The notes beneath the pieces were generated by a model, which saw nothing but the letters and a program-made list of their open reading frames with translations, did not search any database and was not told where the DNA came from. DNA of 64,000 bases from Clostridiales bacterium (GTDB taxonomy: Bacteria > Bacillota > Clostridia > Christensenellales > Aristaeellaceae). The translations under genes were made by a program, and so were the position numbers. Below, in pieces: positions 1-8,795 of this stretch; positions within the stretch are counted from its first letter, which is position 1; every line of letters begins with the position of its first letter. The stretch covers positions 62,001 through 126,000 of the forward strand of contig SVGY01000003.1 in the NCBI GenBank assembly GCA_015056145.1. Direction: 5' to 3'.

Positions 1-774
1 ACCCTCGCAGCACTCCGTGAAGCCAAGCGCCGTGGCGCAAAGGTCATGGCTGTGTGCAATGTGGTGGGTTCCACCATCGCCCGTGAAGTGGGCGACGAAA
101 ATACCCTGTACACCTACGCAGGTCCGGAAATCGCCGTTGCCAGCACCAAGGCATATACTACCCAGGTGGAGCTGATGATGCTCATCGCCGTGGCTCTTGG
201 ACAAATGAAGGGCGAACTTGCTTCTGAAAAGGCACAGGAACTGCTTGATCAGATGCACCAGATGCCCGCACTGGTGGAAAAAGCTCTGGGCACTGAAGAA
301 CAACTGCAGAAGTTTACCAGCATCGCCAGCCACAAAAAGCATGTGTTCTTTGTGGGCCGTGGCCTGGACTATGCTCTGTCCCTGGAAGCTGCCCTGAAGC
401 TGAAGGAAGTCAGCTATATTTTCAGCGAAGCCTACGCCGCCGGCGAATTGAAGCACGGCCCCATCGCCCTTTTGCAGGAAGGCCGCCTTGTGGTAGCTAC
501 CATCACCCAGACCGCTCTTCTGGACAAGACCCTGAGCAATCTGCGGGAAATCAAGGCCCGTGGCGCATGGGTGGTTGCCGTCTGCCGGGAAAGCCTGAAG
601 GAAAAGGTAACTCCCGAAGCCGACGAGCTGATCCTCATCCCTGATACCGACGACCTGCTGATGCCCCTGCTGGCGGTCATCCCGCTGCAGATGTTTGCCT
701 ACTGCATGGCCGTGGCCCGTGGCTGCGATGTGGATAAGCCCCGCAACCTTGCCAAGAGCGTTACGGTGGAATAA
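1..774 (+). CDS. glmS: glutamine-fructose-6-phosphate aminotransferase, C-terminal part (5' end outside window)
   Basis: The reading frame is open from base 1, so the gene starts upstream of the window. The visible 257 residues are the isomerase half of GlmS, with the tandem SIS domains that bind fructose-6-phosphate. Recognisable stretches are ASTKAYTTQ in the first SIS domain, the GRGLDYALSLEAALKLKE segment and the YAAGELKHGPIALL loop of the second, and a C-terminal end PRNLAKSVTVE with the usual PRNLAKSVT signature. The enzyme makes glucosamine-6-phosphate for cell-wall precursors. The glutaminase domain and any glmS ribozyme would lie outside this window. A strong hairpin terminator follows directly. 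Confidence 0.97.
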   Translation, partial: TLAALREAKRRGAKVMAVCNVVGSTIAREVGDENTLYTYAGPEIAVASTKAYTTQVELMMLIAVALGQMKGELASEKAQELLDQMHQMPALVEKALGTEEQLQKFTSIASHKKHVFFVGRGLDYALSLEAALKLKEVSYIFSEAYAAGELKHGPIALLQEGRLVVATITQTALLDKTLSNLREIKARGAWVVAVCRESLKEKVTPEADELILIPDTDDLLMPLLAVIPLQMFAYCMAVARGCDVDKPRNLAKSVTVE

Positions 775-791
775 AACTGAATCATTGCATT

Positions 792-827
792 GCCCCCTTC
801 CGATAACGATGCCGGAAGGGGGCTTTC
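792..827 (+). terminator. intrinsic terminator after glmS
   Basis: A perfect 11-bp stem (792-802 pairing with 813-823, starting gccccc and ending gggggc) closes a 10-nt loop and is followed by a short T-rich stretch. It ends glmS transcription and lies between two convergent genes, so it may also slow transcription coming from the minus-strand glucan synthase gene, although the opposite side has no clear U tract. Confidence 0.85.
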
Positions 828-837
828 TGGTGCCCGA

Positions 838-3800
838 TTATCCCCGGATGGGAAACACGCCTTCGTGGATTTTGCCATCATCCCGAAGAACAATGCAGCC
901 TTCCTTGAGCCGCTCGCCATCAGCCATGGGGAAGGGGCAGTCTCTGCGGCCGTGAAGATGATAGGTGGCGCTGCCAAAACGGTAGGTGATGCGCACCCAG
1001 TCCCAGCCCGCAGGAAGTACCGGTCGGAAACGCAAAATATTGCCGACTTTTCGGAAGCCCAGCAGTTCGCTGAGCATGAGGTACTGATACCATGCTGCGC
1101 TGCCGGTGTACCATGTCCAGCCGCCTCTGCCACGATGACGGGGAGTTGCATAAATATCCCCGGCCATCACATAGGGTTCCACCCGATACCTTGCTGCGGT
1201 CTGGCGGGTGAGGGCGTGATTTTGCGGAAGAAGCGCAAGGGCGAGCTCCCAGGCCTGGTCGTATTTGCCCAGCTGGTAAAAGGCGGCCATTGCCCACACG
1301 GCGGCATGGGTATATTGCCCTCCATTTTCCCTGACGCCGGGCACATAGGCAGAGATATAGCCCGGTTCTTCTGCACCGTTGAAGGGCGGAGTGAAGAGCT
1401 TGAGAATACCGATATCCGGCTCCCAGAGATATTCACGCACATTGTCCATGGCGGTGGCACAGCGTTCCCGGCTGAGGCCGGAAAACACAGCCCAGCACTG
1501 GGGCAGAAGGGTCAGCATGCACTCGGTGGAATCTGCCGAGCCAAGAGGATCGCCCATGGAATACCAGCCCCGCAGATACCAGCTGCCGTCCCAGCCCGTC
1601 TGGTCAAGGGCCTGCATCAGCCGGATGCGCAGCGTGGCAAAACGGTTGGCTGTGGCGGGGTCCAGATAGGGCGACAGGCGGCGCAGCACTTCGCACAGGA
1701 ACATGCCAAGCCAAACACTTTCGCCTTTCTCGCCGCCGACACGGTTCATGCCGTCGTTCCAGTCGCCGCTGCCCATGAGGGGCAGGCCGTGGGGGCCGAA
1801 GGATACACGGTCGATGGCCCTCAGACAATGCTGCTGAAAGGATTCGATAATGCCGGAGAGAGGGGCTTTTTCCACACGGTCCCTTTCCTCCGGGGCCAGG
1901 GGCGGGGATTGCAGATAGGGCACCGGCTCCGCCAGAAGGCTTTTGTCGCCGGTGATATTGAGATAGATGGCAGCAATATATGGCAAAAACAGCATGTCAT
2001 CGCTGATGCGGGTGCGGATGCCCACGGTTTCTTCATGCCACCAGTGCTGTACATCGCCTTCTTCGTACTGCCGGGATGCACACAGCAGCAAATGGGCCCT
2101 CACAGCAGCGGGGTCGGTATGCACAAGGGCAAGCATATCCTGAAGCTGATCACGGAAGCCCCGTGCGCCGCCGGGCTGATAGAATCCGCTGCGCATCATC
2201 AGCCTGGATGCAAGGGTCTGGTAAGGCAGCCAGCGGTTCAGCATCAGGCTCAGCAGAGGATCCGGCAGGTCAAACTGGAGGGAGGAAAGCTGCTGTTCCC
2301 AGCTTTGCTTTACACGGTGCAGCCGAAGGGTAGCACCATCGCCGGAAAGAGCCTGCAATGCACGTTCCAGGCGGGCCTTGCTGACTGCATAACCCACCAC
2401 TGCAACCACGGTTTTGCTTTCGCCCGGTTTCATCTGCAAGGTATAGCAGTTGAGGGCGGTATTGCCGCCGTCGCTGTGGGGAGTGTCGGAAACGGCAATG
2501 GCATAGGGCACCGGGCCGGACAGGCCGTAAAATGCGCCACTGGAAATGGCTGCGCAACAGGTGGGGGCGGGATCCACGCCTGCAAGGCAAATGGCACCGT
2601 CCAGCGGGGGGCATGCGGCGATAATGCCCTTTTCCGTGCGCTCCATAGAGGAAAGCTGTGCGCCTCCCGGAAGCGTACCGGGCTGAAAGGTGCAGCTGTG
2701 GCAAAGCGTCAGGGAACGCTCGGCCTGATCTTCGTTTTTGATTTGGATGACCCGCACGCCAAGGGTGGATTCCATGTCAGTAAAGCAAGTCATGCGGCTG
2801 TATATGCCGTAGCCGGAACATTCGTACACAGCTTCGCCGGGGGCGTAGGTGATGCGGCAGGGAAGCCCGTGGGCCAGCGGAAAGCGTGTCAGCGACCAGA
2901 TCAGCTTGTGTTGACCATCTTTCAGGAAGAAATTTTCATCCGTGCGTGGAGACACTGCGTCGTTAGGCCAGTGGGTAAGCCGTCCCAGCTGGCTGTTGCC
3001 CGTGTAGGTGAAAACAAGGCCGCTTTCTGCCGCCAGGGTGCCTAAGGAATCAGAGCAAAGCGGATTGCACCAGGGTGCAGGGGTCTGCCGGCCGGGAGGC
3101 AGCAGAATGACGTAGTTGCCGTCGGGTACAGTAAAACCGCCAAATTCGTTATCGAACTGAAGCTCTTCCATGGCGGGCAGCCCGGGTTTCCATGCGGCGG
3201 AGGGTTTGTGCTGATACATGGGAGCGCTTTCCAGGCTTACGGTAATCCTGTCCAGTTGCGAGGCAAGGCTGCCGTCGGCCGTATTCAGTACAAGCCTTGC
3301 GCAGGCACGGAGAAGGTTTTGCTGCTCCGGCGTAATTTCCCGCAGGCCCAGCAGGTGAACGCCGCCTTCCTTGCCGTAGGTCTCGCTGCTGTGGCTGGAA
3401 TGAATGGTTTCCTTGATGAGACGCATGGCCTCTTCCTCGCCTGCGGTACCCGCATGGGACAACAGAACCAGATCAAACCACAGCCCTCCCATGCGGTAAA
3501 GCGCATGAGCCTTCAGCAGGAGCTGCACAAGCTCCAGATTGCTTCCGGTGATTTCCACAAGCAGAATGGGCCTTTCCGGCGAGAAGCCAAGCCGGATCAG
3601 TTCCTTTCCGGGGAGAGTGTTCTGACCTGAAAAACGGAACTGCATGGGCTGGCCGGTGTAGGCAAGGCAGCCTGCCAGCCGGAAAACCTGCGCCTGTTCG
3701 CCGCTGGAAAGAGAAAGATATTTTGCGGTGACATGGCCCTGGGTGGCTGCGGACTGGAAGGTTCTCAGCACGCTTTCGGGCCGGTCGTAACGCTCCAGAA

Positions 3801-6800
3801 AGGAGGATTCACTGTCTTTCCGGGTGGGCGAAAGGGTGACGAAGGCAAGCTGCACCTTGCCTTCTGCCGGAAGGATGAATTGCCCCCTGAGGGAAATGCA
3901 GGGCTCAATCATATCGCCGAGACTGTCCGCAAAACCGCTGATGGGCAGTTCCAGACTGCGGGGATTGTGCACCGTGCGGCCCCGGCCAAGAAAAGCGCTG
4001 CGATCCGTCTGGATGCGGAAAAGGTGGAAGGGAGTATCCGAGGAAAGGACGTGCCAGAGGTAGGGAGGACTCTGCCGTTCTTCCCGGGGTCGCTTACGGA
4101 GGCAAACTCCATATTTGCCCAGCTTTTTTGATTGCATGAACAGGTTCTGAAAGGCAGGATGCGCATTATCCTCACGAAGGGGGGTAAGGGCTGGCTCCAG
4201 ATAACTGCATATTTCCAGCATGCGTTCGGTCTGTGTTTGGTTTTTGAGGGTGATGTAATGGATAGCGGCGCCATCCAGCGGGTTGACAAAAAGGCGCAGT
4301 TCCATATCCACATGGAAGCGCTCGCCGCTGAAAATGGCCTGAGAAGTTTCGTAGATGACGGAGCGGGCCACTCTTGGGTCGGTAAGGCTCCAGCCGGCGC
4401 CGCTCTGAGAATCTTTCATGTAAAACCTGATACCGCTGGGAATGTGGCATTCCTCCCGAAACCGGGTCAGCATCAGTCCATTGCGGGCAAGGTATCCGCC
4501 GCCCTGGGCATCCACCAGAAGGGTTGTGCCTGCGCCGTAAAGCAGGTGCGCATCCATAGGCAAGCAAAGAGGACGGGCCTTGCGCTGGGCTTGCTCGCTA
4601 TCGGTCTCCGGAACCGGGATACGGCGTTTCAGCGGCCGTTTGATGACGTTTTTCAGCTTCACGTTTTTTTCCTCCAGAAGCAGTTGATAGGCCTGAACCC
4701 TTGGCAGATTGCCGAAAAGATTTGCGATGTACCAGCGGCTTAGCACATTGCAGATGGTGATGAGGATCATGCCCTGATGGTGCGCCATATGGCTGCGGAC
4801 GATCTGGAAGGGTTTGCCTTTTTCGATGCGGCGTCTGCTGAAATCTGCAGCCTCAAAAAGCCCCATGGGGCCTTCCAGCCCCATGTTGCGCAGCCTGAGA
4901 AGGTTCATAAAGGATAGTTTCAGATTCAGGGGCAGCGCCAGAACCGATGCATAGGGGGAAAGAACCTGATCGTCCGTTTCGGCCTTGAGGGAAAGGGAGG
5001 AAAGGCCGAAGGCCTTGTATTGGTAAAACAGCTGCGGGTCAAAGGCATAATAGCCGCTTTCGCTGACACCGTATGCGCCGCCAAGCCGGTGGGAGGCTTG
5101 CACCTTCATGGCGGTGCGCAATGCCGAATCCAGAAGCGTGCCACGCACTGGCTTGTGAAAGAGCAGGGGCATCATGTATTCAAACATGGTTCCGCTGTAG
5201 CTGAGCAAGGTCTGGCCTTTTTTTGTATGAGCACGGCTGCGGCCCAGCCGGTACCAGTGCCTTACGGGAACCTGCCCCATGATGATGGCCACATGGCTCA
5301 GGAGCCGGGATTCGCTGGCCAGCAGATCATAATGTGGCTGTATCTGCTCCGGCGCATCCGGCGAAATGCCTATGCGGAAAAGTTCTGCCTCCGGGTCGAA
5401 CAGCGGGCGGAAGTCGATTCCCTCAGCCAATGCATCCAGCCTTTCCGGCAGCGAACGGAAGCGGGGAGGCAACTTCGGCAGGAGGACACGCAGCCCTTGT
5501 GCTGCCGTAAGCAGGCACACTGCCAGATTGCCGCTGTCCACCGAGGAAACAAACCGGGGGCTGAGGGGTTCCAGGGTGAGGGTGTTGATCCAGTTATAGA
5601 TGTGACCGTGCCATTTCTCCATGCTTTCCATGGCTTCCACCGCTTCCTCCATGCGCCTTGACAGCTGTTCCACAGGCAGAAGGCGCAGCTTTTCTGCGGC
5701 AATGAGGGAGACCAGATAAAGGCCGATGTTGGTGGGGGAGGTACGGTGAGAAATGCCTTTGTTGGGCTCTACCTGGACATTGTCCGGCGGAAGGCCATGG
5801 TCTTCCCCGGTGATGGAGGTTTCGTAATACAGAAGAGTTTCGCTGGCAATGGTGCCCAGCACCTCCCGCATATAGCCGGTGGGATAAAGGCTGCGCTCCA
5901 TAGATTGCTCCAAAAGGGGCGTGATAAGCGGAAACAGCGCCCACAGGCCTGCCGTAACAAAGCCGGGAAGTGCCAGTACAGAGCCGATGAGGCTGCAGGC
6001 AGCCAGCAGAGCCGCCCCGCCGATGCCGAGGTAATAGGGCAGCATAGGGGGCTTATCCGTGGGATTGCTGAGCTGAGCGGCAGTTGTCCATTTCAGAAGA
6101 TTTTCGTGGGAAACAAACTGCCGGTAGAGGGAGCGGACGATGGCGTCCACCTCCATGGCGGCAAAAAGCGGCAGGGATGAAATCCGCACCAGGCATGAAA
6201 GAAAAGCGTTTGCGTCAAAGGGGAAAAGAAAAGGCAACTCCGGAAGAAGAAGCACCGCAAGAAACAAAATGGGTCTGCCTGCAAAAGCCAGATACAGGAG
6301 CACCAGGATCCTCAGCGGCGAAATGATGGAACGCAGCAGATTTGTCCACAGCTTATGCCGGCTGAGGGTGTTCAGCGCATGGGGAATCTCCCGGGGGATG
6401 CCCGGATAAAAGGGCAGAAGGTAGCACAACAGCTGCCAGTCGCCCCGGGTCCATCGATGGTGACGGAAAAGAAAACCACGCAGGCTGGCAGGGTGACTGT
6501 CGTAGAGGATGATATCCGAGGCGCAGGAGCATCCGCCAAGTTGCCCTTCCAGCAGGTCGTGGCTCAAAACAAGTCCCGGCACGATTTTGTTTTCCGTGGC
6601 TGCAAGAAACGCAGCAGGATCAATGATGCCCTTGCCTGCAAAGTTGCCGCTGAAGAGGTAATCTCCGTAGAAATCCGGATACAGGGCATTGTATGGATCG
6701 CTGCCCCCGGCACTGCCAAGCAGCTGGGACAGCCTGGTTTTTACGCTGTTTGCACTTACCTCCATACGGGGTTGGAGGATGCTTACGCCCCGCATGCGAC

Positions 6801-8664
6801 CCTGGATGCGCTGACGGATTTGCAAAGGGTGCATCATGGCCCCTGCCATGCGGTGGGCTGCCCCTGGTGGGAGGAAGGTGTCGCTGTCCAGGGTGATAAC
6901 ATAGCGGTAGCGTCCCTTCAGGTTTTCCGGCGGGATGGAGGCATAGGCAAAGGTGTCCTCCACAGGCTGACCTGAAACCAGCTTCAACAGGGTTTCCACG
7001 CTGCCCCGTTTGCGTTCCCGGCTCATGTGAAGGTGATCGGGCCCGTGAAAAATACGCTCCCGCTGAAAGTAGAAAAATTCATGGCCCGAATCTTCCCGGA
7101 GGGCTTTTGTTGCGGCTGCAGCTGCTGAGACGATCTCGTCATCGTCATTCATGGTGGGGGTAAGGCTGTCCCGGTAATCGCCCAGAAGAAGAAAGTGCAG
7201 ATTCGGATCGGGGTTGGCACTGTGGAGGATGCTCAGGTGCTTGACCATGGAAAGCGCCTGTTCCCTGCTCAGGAGCATGGTAGGGCATACCACGAGGGTA
7301 CGGTTATCCTCCGAAAGAGAATCCACCTGCATCCGGGGGATCATTTTTGGGGGTGCATACCGTCGGTACAGCCACAGGGCAAGGTTGTGCAGAGAGAAAA
7401 AAATCACAGTACCGAAGGGCAGCAGCAACAGAAGGGGAAGGCGCAGAAGCAGCCCGAAACCAAGGGATAAAACGAATAATCCCCAGTTGAGAATGCGCAC
7501 AAAGGTGATGCGCCTGCTTCTGTTGATCAGGGGAGGAATTGACTTGCCTGCCCGCAGCCGTTCAGTAAGAGCCTCCTGGCCATCATCCAGCAGGTAGTAT
7601 CCCACATGATGAAAAATGGGCTCCGCAGCGTCGTTCTGTGCAAGGGCAAGGGCAGCTTCCAGCACGGTGTTTTCCGGTTTTTGAAGACGTCGGCTCAGGC
7701 GGTGGACACATTGCCGGTAATAAGCCCGGCTTTCCGCATCCATGTGAGGATAGACGGAATCGGTCATGAGGAGCGGGTGAAGAGGACTCCATTCTTCCAA
7801 AAGCCTGTCCCAGGGCATATGATCCAGCGTGTGCAGGGAAGTGATGGCATTCCCGAGCCACAGGCTGACGTCCGTCTGATGTTCCTGCTCGCTTTTTATG
7901 AGCTTTTCACGGGACAGATGATTTTCGCCCAGATACTGTTCCAGCCAGAGGGCGGAGGAATTGTCCCCCGTACTGAGCCCGCCAAGGAGGCGTTCCAGGA
8001 AGGCAGGATGATGGCAGTTGTCTGCAAAGATTTTTCGTGCCTGCTTTTCGCTTTGCTTTTCCAGAAGATGGAGCAACCGGCGGGCATTAAGCCGTGCCTG
8101 CTGCTCGGTGAAACATATGTGGCACATTTCGTCGGCGATGGAAAGCAGGGCGATCTCCAGCGCAAGGGGGAGCAGGCAGAGCTCCTTCTGGGAAAAAGGC
8201 GCAGCTTGCTGCCATGCCTGAAGGGCCTGAGCCAGACTGTGCGTTGTTACTTCTGCTTGCCGGTGCCCTGCATATTCCCGGGCAAAAGCAAGAATGCGGC
8301 TTTCTCCGTTTGCGGCCATGGGCAGGCAGGGTTTCTTTATTCCCTGATGTATGGCGGCAACCATTTTCTGCTGGAGATAACGGCCGTTTTCGCACAGCCA
8401 CATGGCCCCTGGAAGAAGTTCCTCATCTGGAAAAGCAGATAGAAATCCGGCCTGCTTTTCCAGCCTGCGGAGCATGCGCCTGTCCAGCCAGAGAGAGGCG
8501 GCCTTGCGGGCTGGCGGCTCTTTGGCAAGGGTCCTGAGGTGGGCGGGCAATTCGCTGCCAAGGGCCGCATCCCGATAGGAAAAAGCTGTTTTGGTTCTTC
8601 CTTTCCGGAAAAACAGAAAAAGGCACATCAGAACGGGAATGATCCCTGCGAGGGCATAAAGCAT
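838..8664 (-). CDS. cyclic beta-1,2-glucan synthase (GT84-GH189-GH94 architecture)
   Basis: A 2608-residue membrane protein. An N-terminal membrane anchor is followed by a helical region, two membrane segments near residues 390-430, a family-2-like glycosyltransferase domain with a DSD metal motif near 594 and a WTRGDWQ acceptor motif near 741, several more membrane segments, a glycoamylase-like domain (WHGHIYNW, ESRLLSH, HHQGMI motifs), and a C-terminal GH94 phosphorylase domain with GDWNDGMN near 2300. This is the order known for cyclic beta-1,2-glucan synthases, where UDP-glucose is polymerised, the middle domain (GH189) cyclises and GH94 trims. The start at 8664 is chosen because GGAGG lies 8 nt upstream; an in-frame ATG at 8721 has no ribosome site. 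The product would be made at the membrane and exported. No exporter gene is adjacent. Confidence 0.88.
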   Translation of the reverse strand: MLYALAGIIPVLMCLFLFFRKGRTKTAFSYRDAALGSELPAHLRTLAKEPPARKAASLWLDRRMLRRLEKQAGFLSAFPDEELLPGAMWLCENGRYLQQKMVAAIHQGIKKPCLPMAANGESRILAFAREYAGHRQAEVTTHSLAQALQAWQQAAPFSQKELCLLPLALEIALLSIADEMCHICFTEQQARLNARRLLHLLEKQSEKQARKIFADNCHHPAFLERLLGGLSTGDNSSALWLEQYLGENHLSREKLIKSEQEHQTDVSLWLGNAITSLHTLDHMPWDRLLEEWSPLHPLLMTDSVYPHMDAESRAYYRQCVHRLSRRLQKPENTVLEAALALAQNDAAEPIFHHVGYYLLDDGQEALTERLRAGKSIPPLINRSRRITFVRILNWGLFVLSLGFGLLLRLPLLLLLPFGTVIFFSLHNLALWLYRRYAPPKMIPRMQVDSLSEDNRTLVVCPTMLLSREQALSMVKHLSILHSANPDPNLHFLLLGDYRDSLTPTMNDDDEIVSAAAAATKALREDSGHEFFYFQRERIFHGPDHLHMSRERKRGSVETLLKLVSGQPVEDTFAYASIPPENLKGRYRYVITLDSDTFLPPGAAHRMAGAMMHPLQIRQRIQGRMRGVSILQPRMEVSANSVKTRLSQLLGSAGGSDPYNALYPDFYGDYLFSGNFAGKGIIDPAAFLAATENKIVPGLVLSHDLLEGQLGGCSCASDIILYDSHPASLRGFLFRHHRWTRGDWQLLCYLLPFYPGIPREIPHALNTLSRHKLWTNLLRSIISPLRILVLLYLAFAGRPILFLAVLLLPELPFLFPFDANAFLSCLVRISSLPLFAAMEVDAIVRSLYRQFVSHENLLKWTTAAQLSNPTDKPPMLPYYLGIGGAALLAACSLIGSVLALPGFVTAGLWALFPLITPLLEQSMERSLYPTGYMREVLGTIASETLLYYETSITGEDHGLPPDNVQVEPNKGISHRTSPTNIGLYLVSLIAAEKLRLLPVEQLSRRMEEAVEAMESMEKWHGHIYNWINTLTLEPLSPRFVSSVDSGNLAVCLLTAAQGLRVLLPKLPPRFRSLPERLDALAEGIDFRPLFDPEAELFRIGISPDAPEQIQPHYDLLASESRLLSHVAIIMGQVPVRHWYRLGRSRAHTKKGQTLLSYSGTMFEYMMPLLFHKPVRGTLLDSALRTAMKVQASHRLGGAYGVSESGYYAFDPQLFYQYKAFGLSSLSLKAETDDQVLSPYASVLALPLNLKLSFMNLLRLRNMGLEGPMGLFEAADFSRRRIEKGKPFQIVRSHMAHHQGMILITICNVLSRWYIANLFGNLPRVQAYQLLLEEKNVKLKNVIKRPLKRRIPVPETDSEQAQRKARPLCLPMDAHLLYGAGTTLLVDAQGGGYLARNGLMLTRFREECHIPSGIRFYMKDSQSGAGWSLTDPRVARSVIYETSQAIFSGERFHVDMELRLFVNPLDGAAIHYITLKNQTQTERMLEICSYLEPALTPLREDNAHPAFQNLFMQSKKLGKYGVCLRKRPREERQSPPYLWHVLSSDTPFHLFRIQTDRSAFLGRGRTVHNPRSLELPISGFADSLGDMIEPCISLRGQFILPAEGKVQLAFVTLSPTRKDSESSFLERYDRPESVLRTFQSAATQGHVTAKYLSLSSGEQAQVFRLAGCLAYTGQPMQFRFSGQNTLPGKELIRLGFSPERPILLVEITGSNLELVQLLLKAHALYRMGGLWFDLVLLSHAGTAGEEEAMRLIKETIHSSHSSETYGKEGGVHLLGLREITPEQQNLLRACARLVLNTADGSLASQLDRITVSLESAPMYQHKPSAAWKPGLPAMEELQFDNEFGGFTVPDGNYVILLPPGRQTPAPWCNPLCSDSLGTLAAESGLVFTYTGNSQLGRLTHWPNDAVSPRTDENFFLKDGQHKLIWSLTRFPLAHGLPCRITYAPGEAVYECSGYGIYSRMTCFTDMESTLGVRVIQIKNEDQAERSLTLCHSCTFQPGTLPGGAQLSSMERTEKGIIAACPPLDGAICLAGVDPAPTCCAAISSGAFYGLSGPVPYAIAVSDTPHSDGGNTALNCYTLQMKPGESKTVVAVVGYAVSKARLERALQALSGDGATLRLHRVKQSWEQQLSSLQFDLPDPLLSLMLNRWLPYQTLASRLMMRSGFYQPGGARGFRDQLQDMLALVHTDPAAVRAHLLLCASRQYEEGDVQHWWHEETVGIRTRISDDMLFLPYIAAIYLNITGDKSLLAEPVPYLQSPPLAPEERDRVEKAPLSGIIESFQQHCLRAIDRVSFGPHGLPLMGSGDWNDGMNRVGGEKGESVWLGMFLCEVLRRLSPYLDPATANRFATLRIRLMQALDQTGWDGSWYLRGWYSMGDPLGSADSTECMLTLLPQCWAVFSGLSRERCATAMDNVREYLWEPDIGILKLFTPPFNGAEEPGYISAYVPGVRENGGQYTHAAVWAMAAFYQLGKYDQAWELALALLPQNHALTRQTAARYRVEPYVMAGDIYATPRHRGRGGWTWYTGSAAWYQYLMLSELLGFRKVGNILRFRPVLPAGWDWVRITYRFGSATYHLHGRRDCPFPMADGERLKEGCIVLRDDGKIHEGVFPIRG

Positions 8665-8733
8665 GGCATAAACCTCCGGTTTGGTTTGGGGGATATTCTG
8701 TGCAGACAGAGGCTTTTCCATGTGCGGGAACGG

Positions 8734-8762
8734 TTGAGGTTTTGAATGGTTTGCGCTATACT
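8734..8762 (+). promoter_or_regulatory. sigma-A type promoter of the TetM-like GTPase gene
   Basis: TTGAGG (8734-8739) and TATACT (8757-8762) are separated by exactly 17 nt and lie 33 nt upstream of the start codon. The 131-nt gap between the two divergent genes also has to hold the promoter of the glucan synthase gene, for which I see no equally good match. Confidence 0.75.
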
Positions 8763-8795
8763 GTGAGGGAAGTTTTTCAAAATGAGGGACTTGCT

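Noticed and set aside
1-774. Apparent truncation of glmS
   Set aside because: The frame is open at the first base, so the gene is cut by the window edge and is not broken.
790-3045. Long plus-strand open frame of 751 codons opposite the glucan synthase gene
   Set aside because: It is the antisense shadow of a gene with strong family motifs; its translation is low-complexity Gly/His/Ala-rich with no ribosome site.
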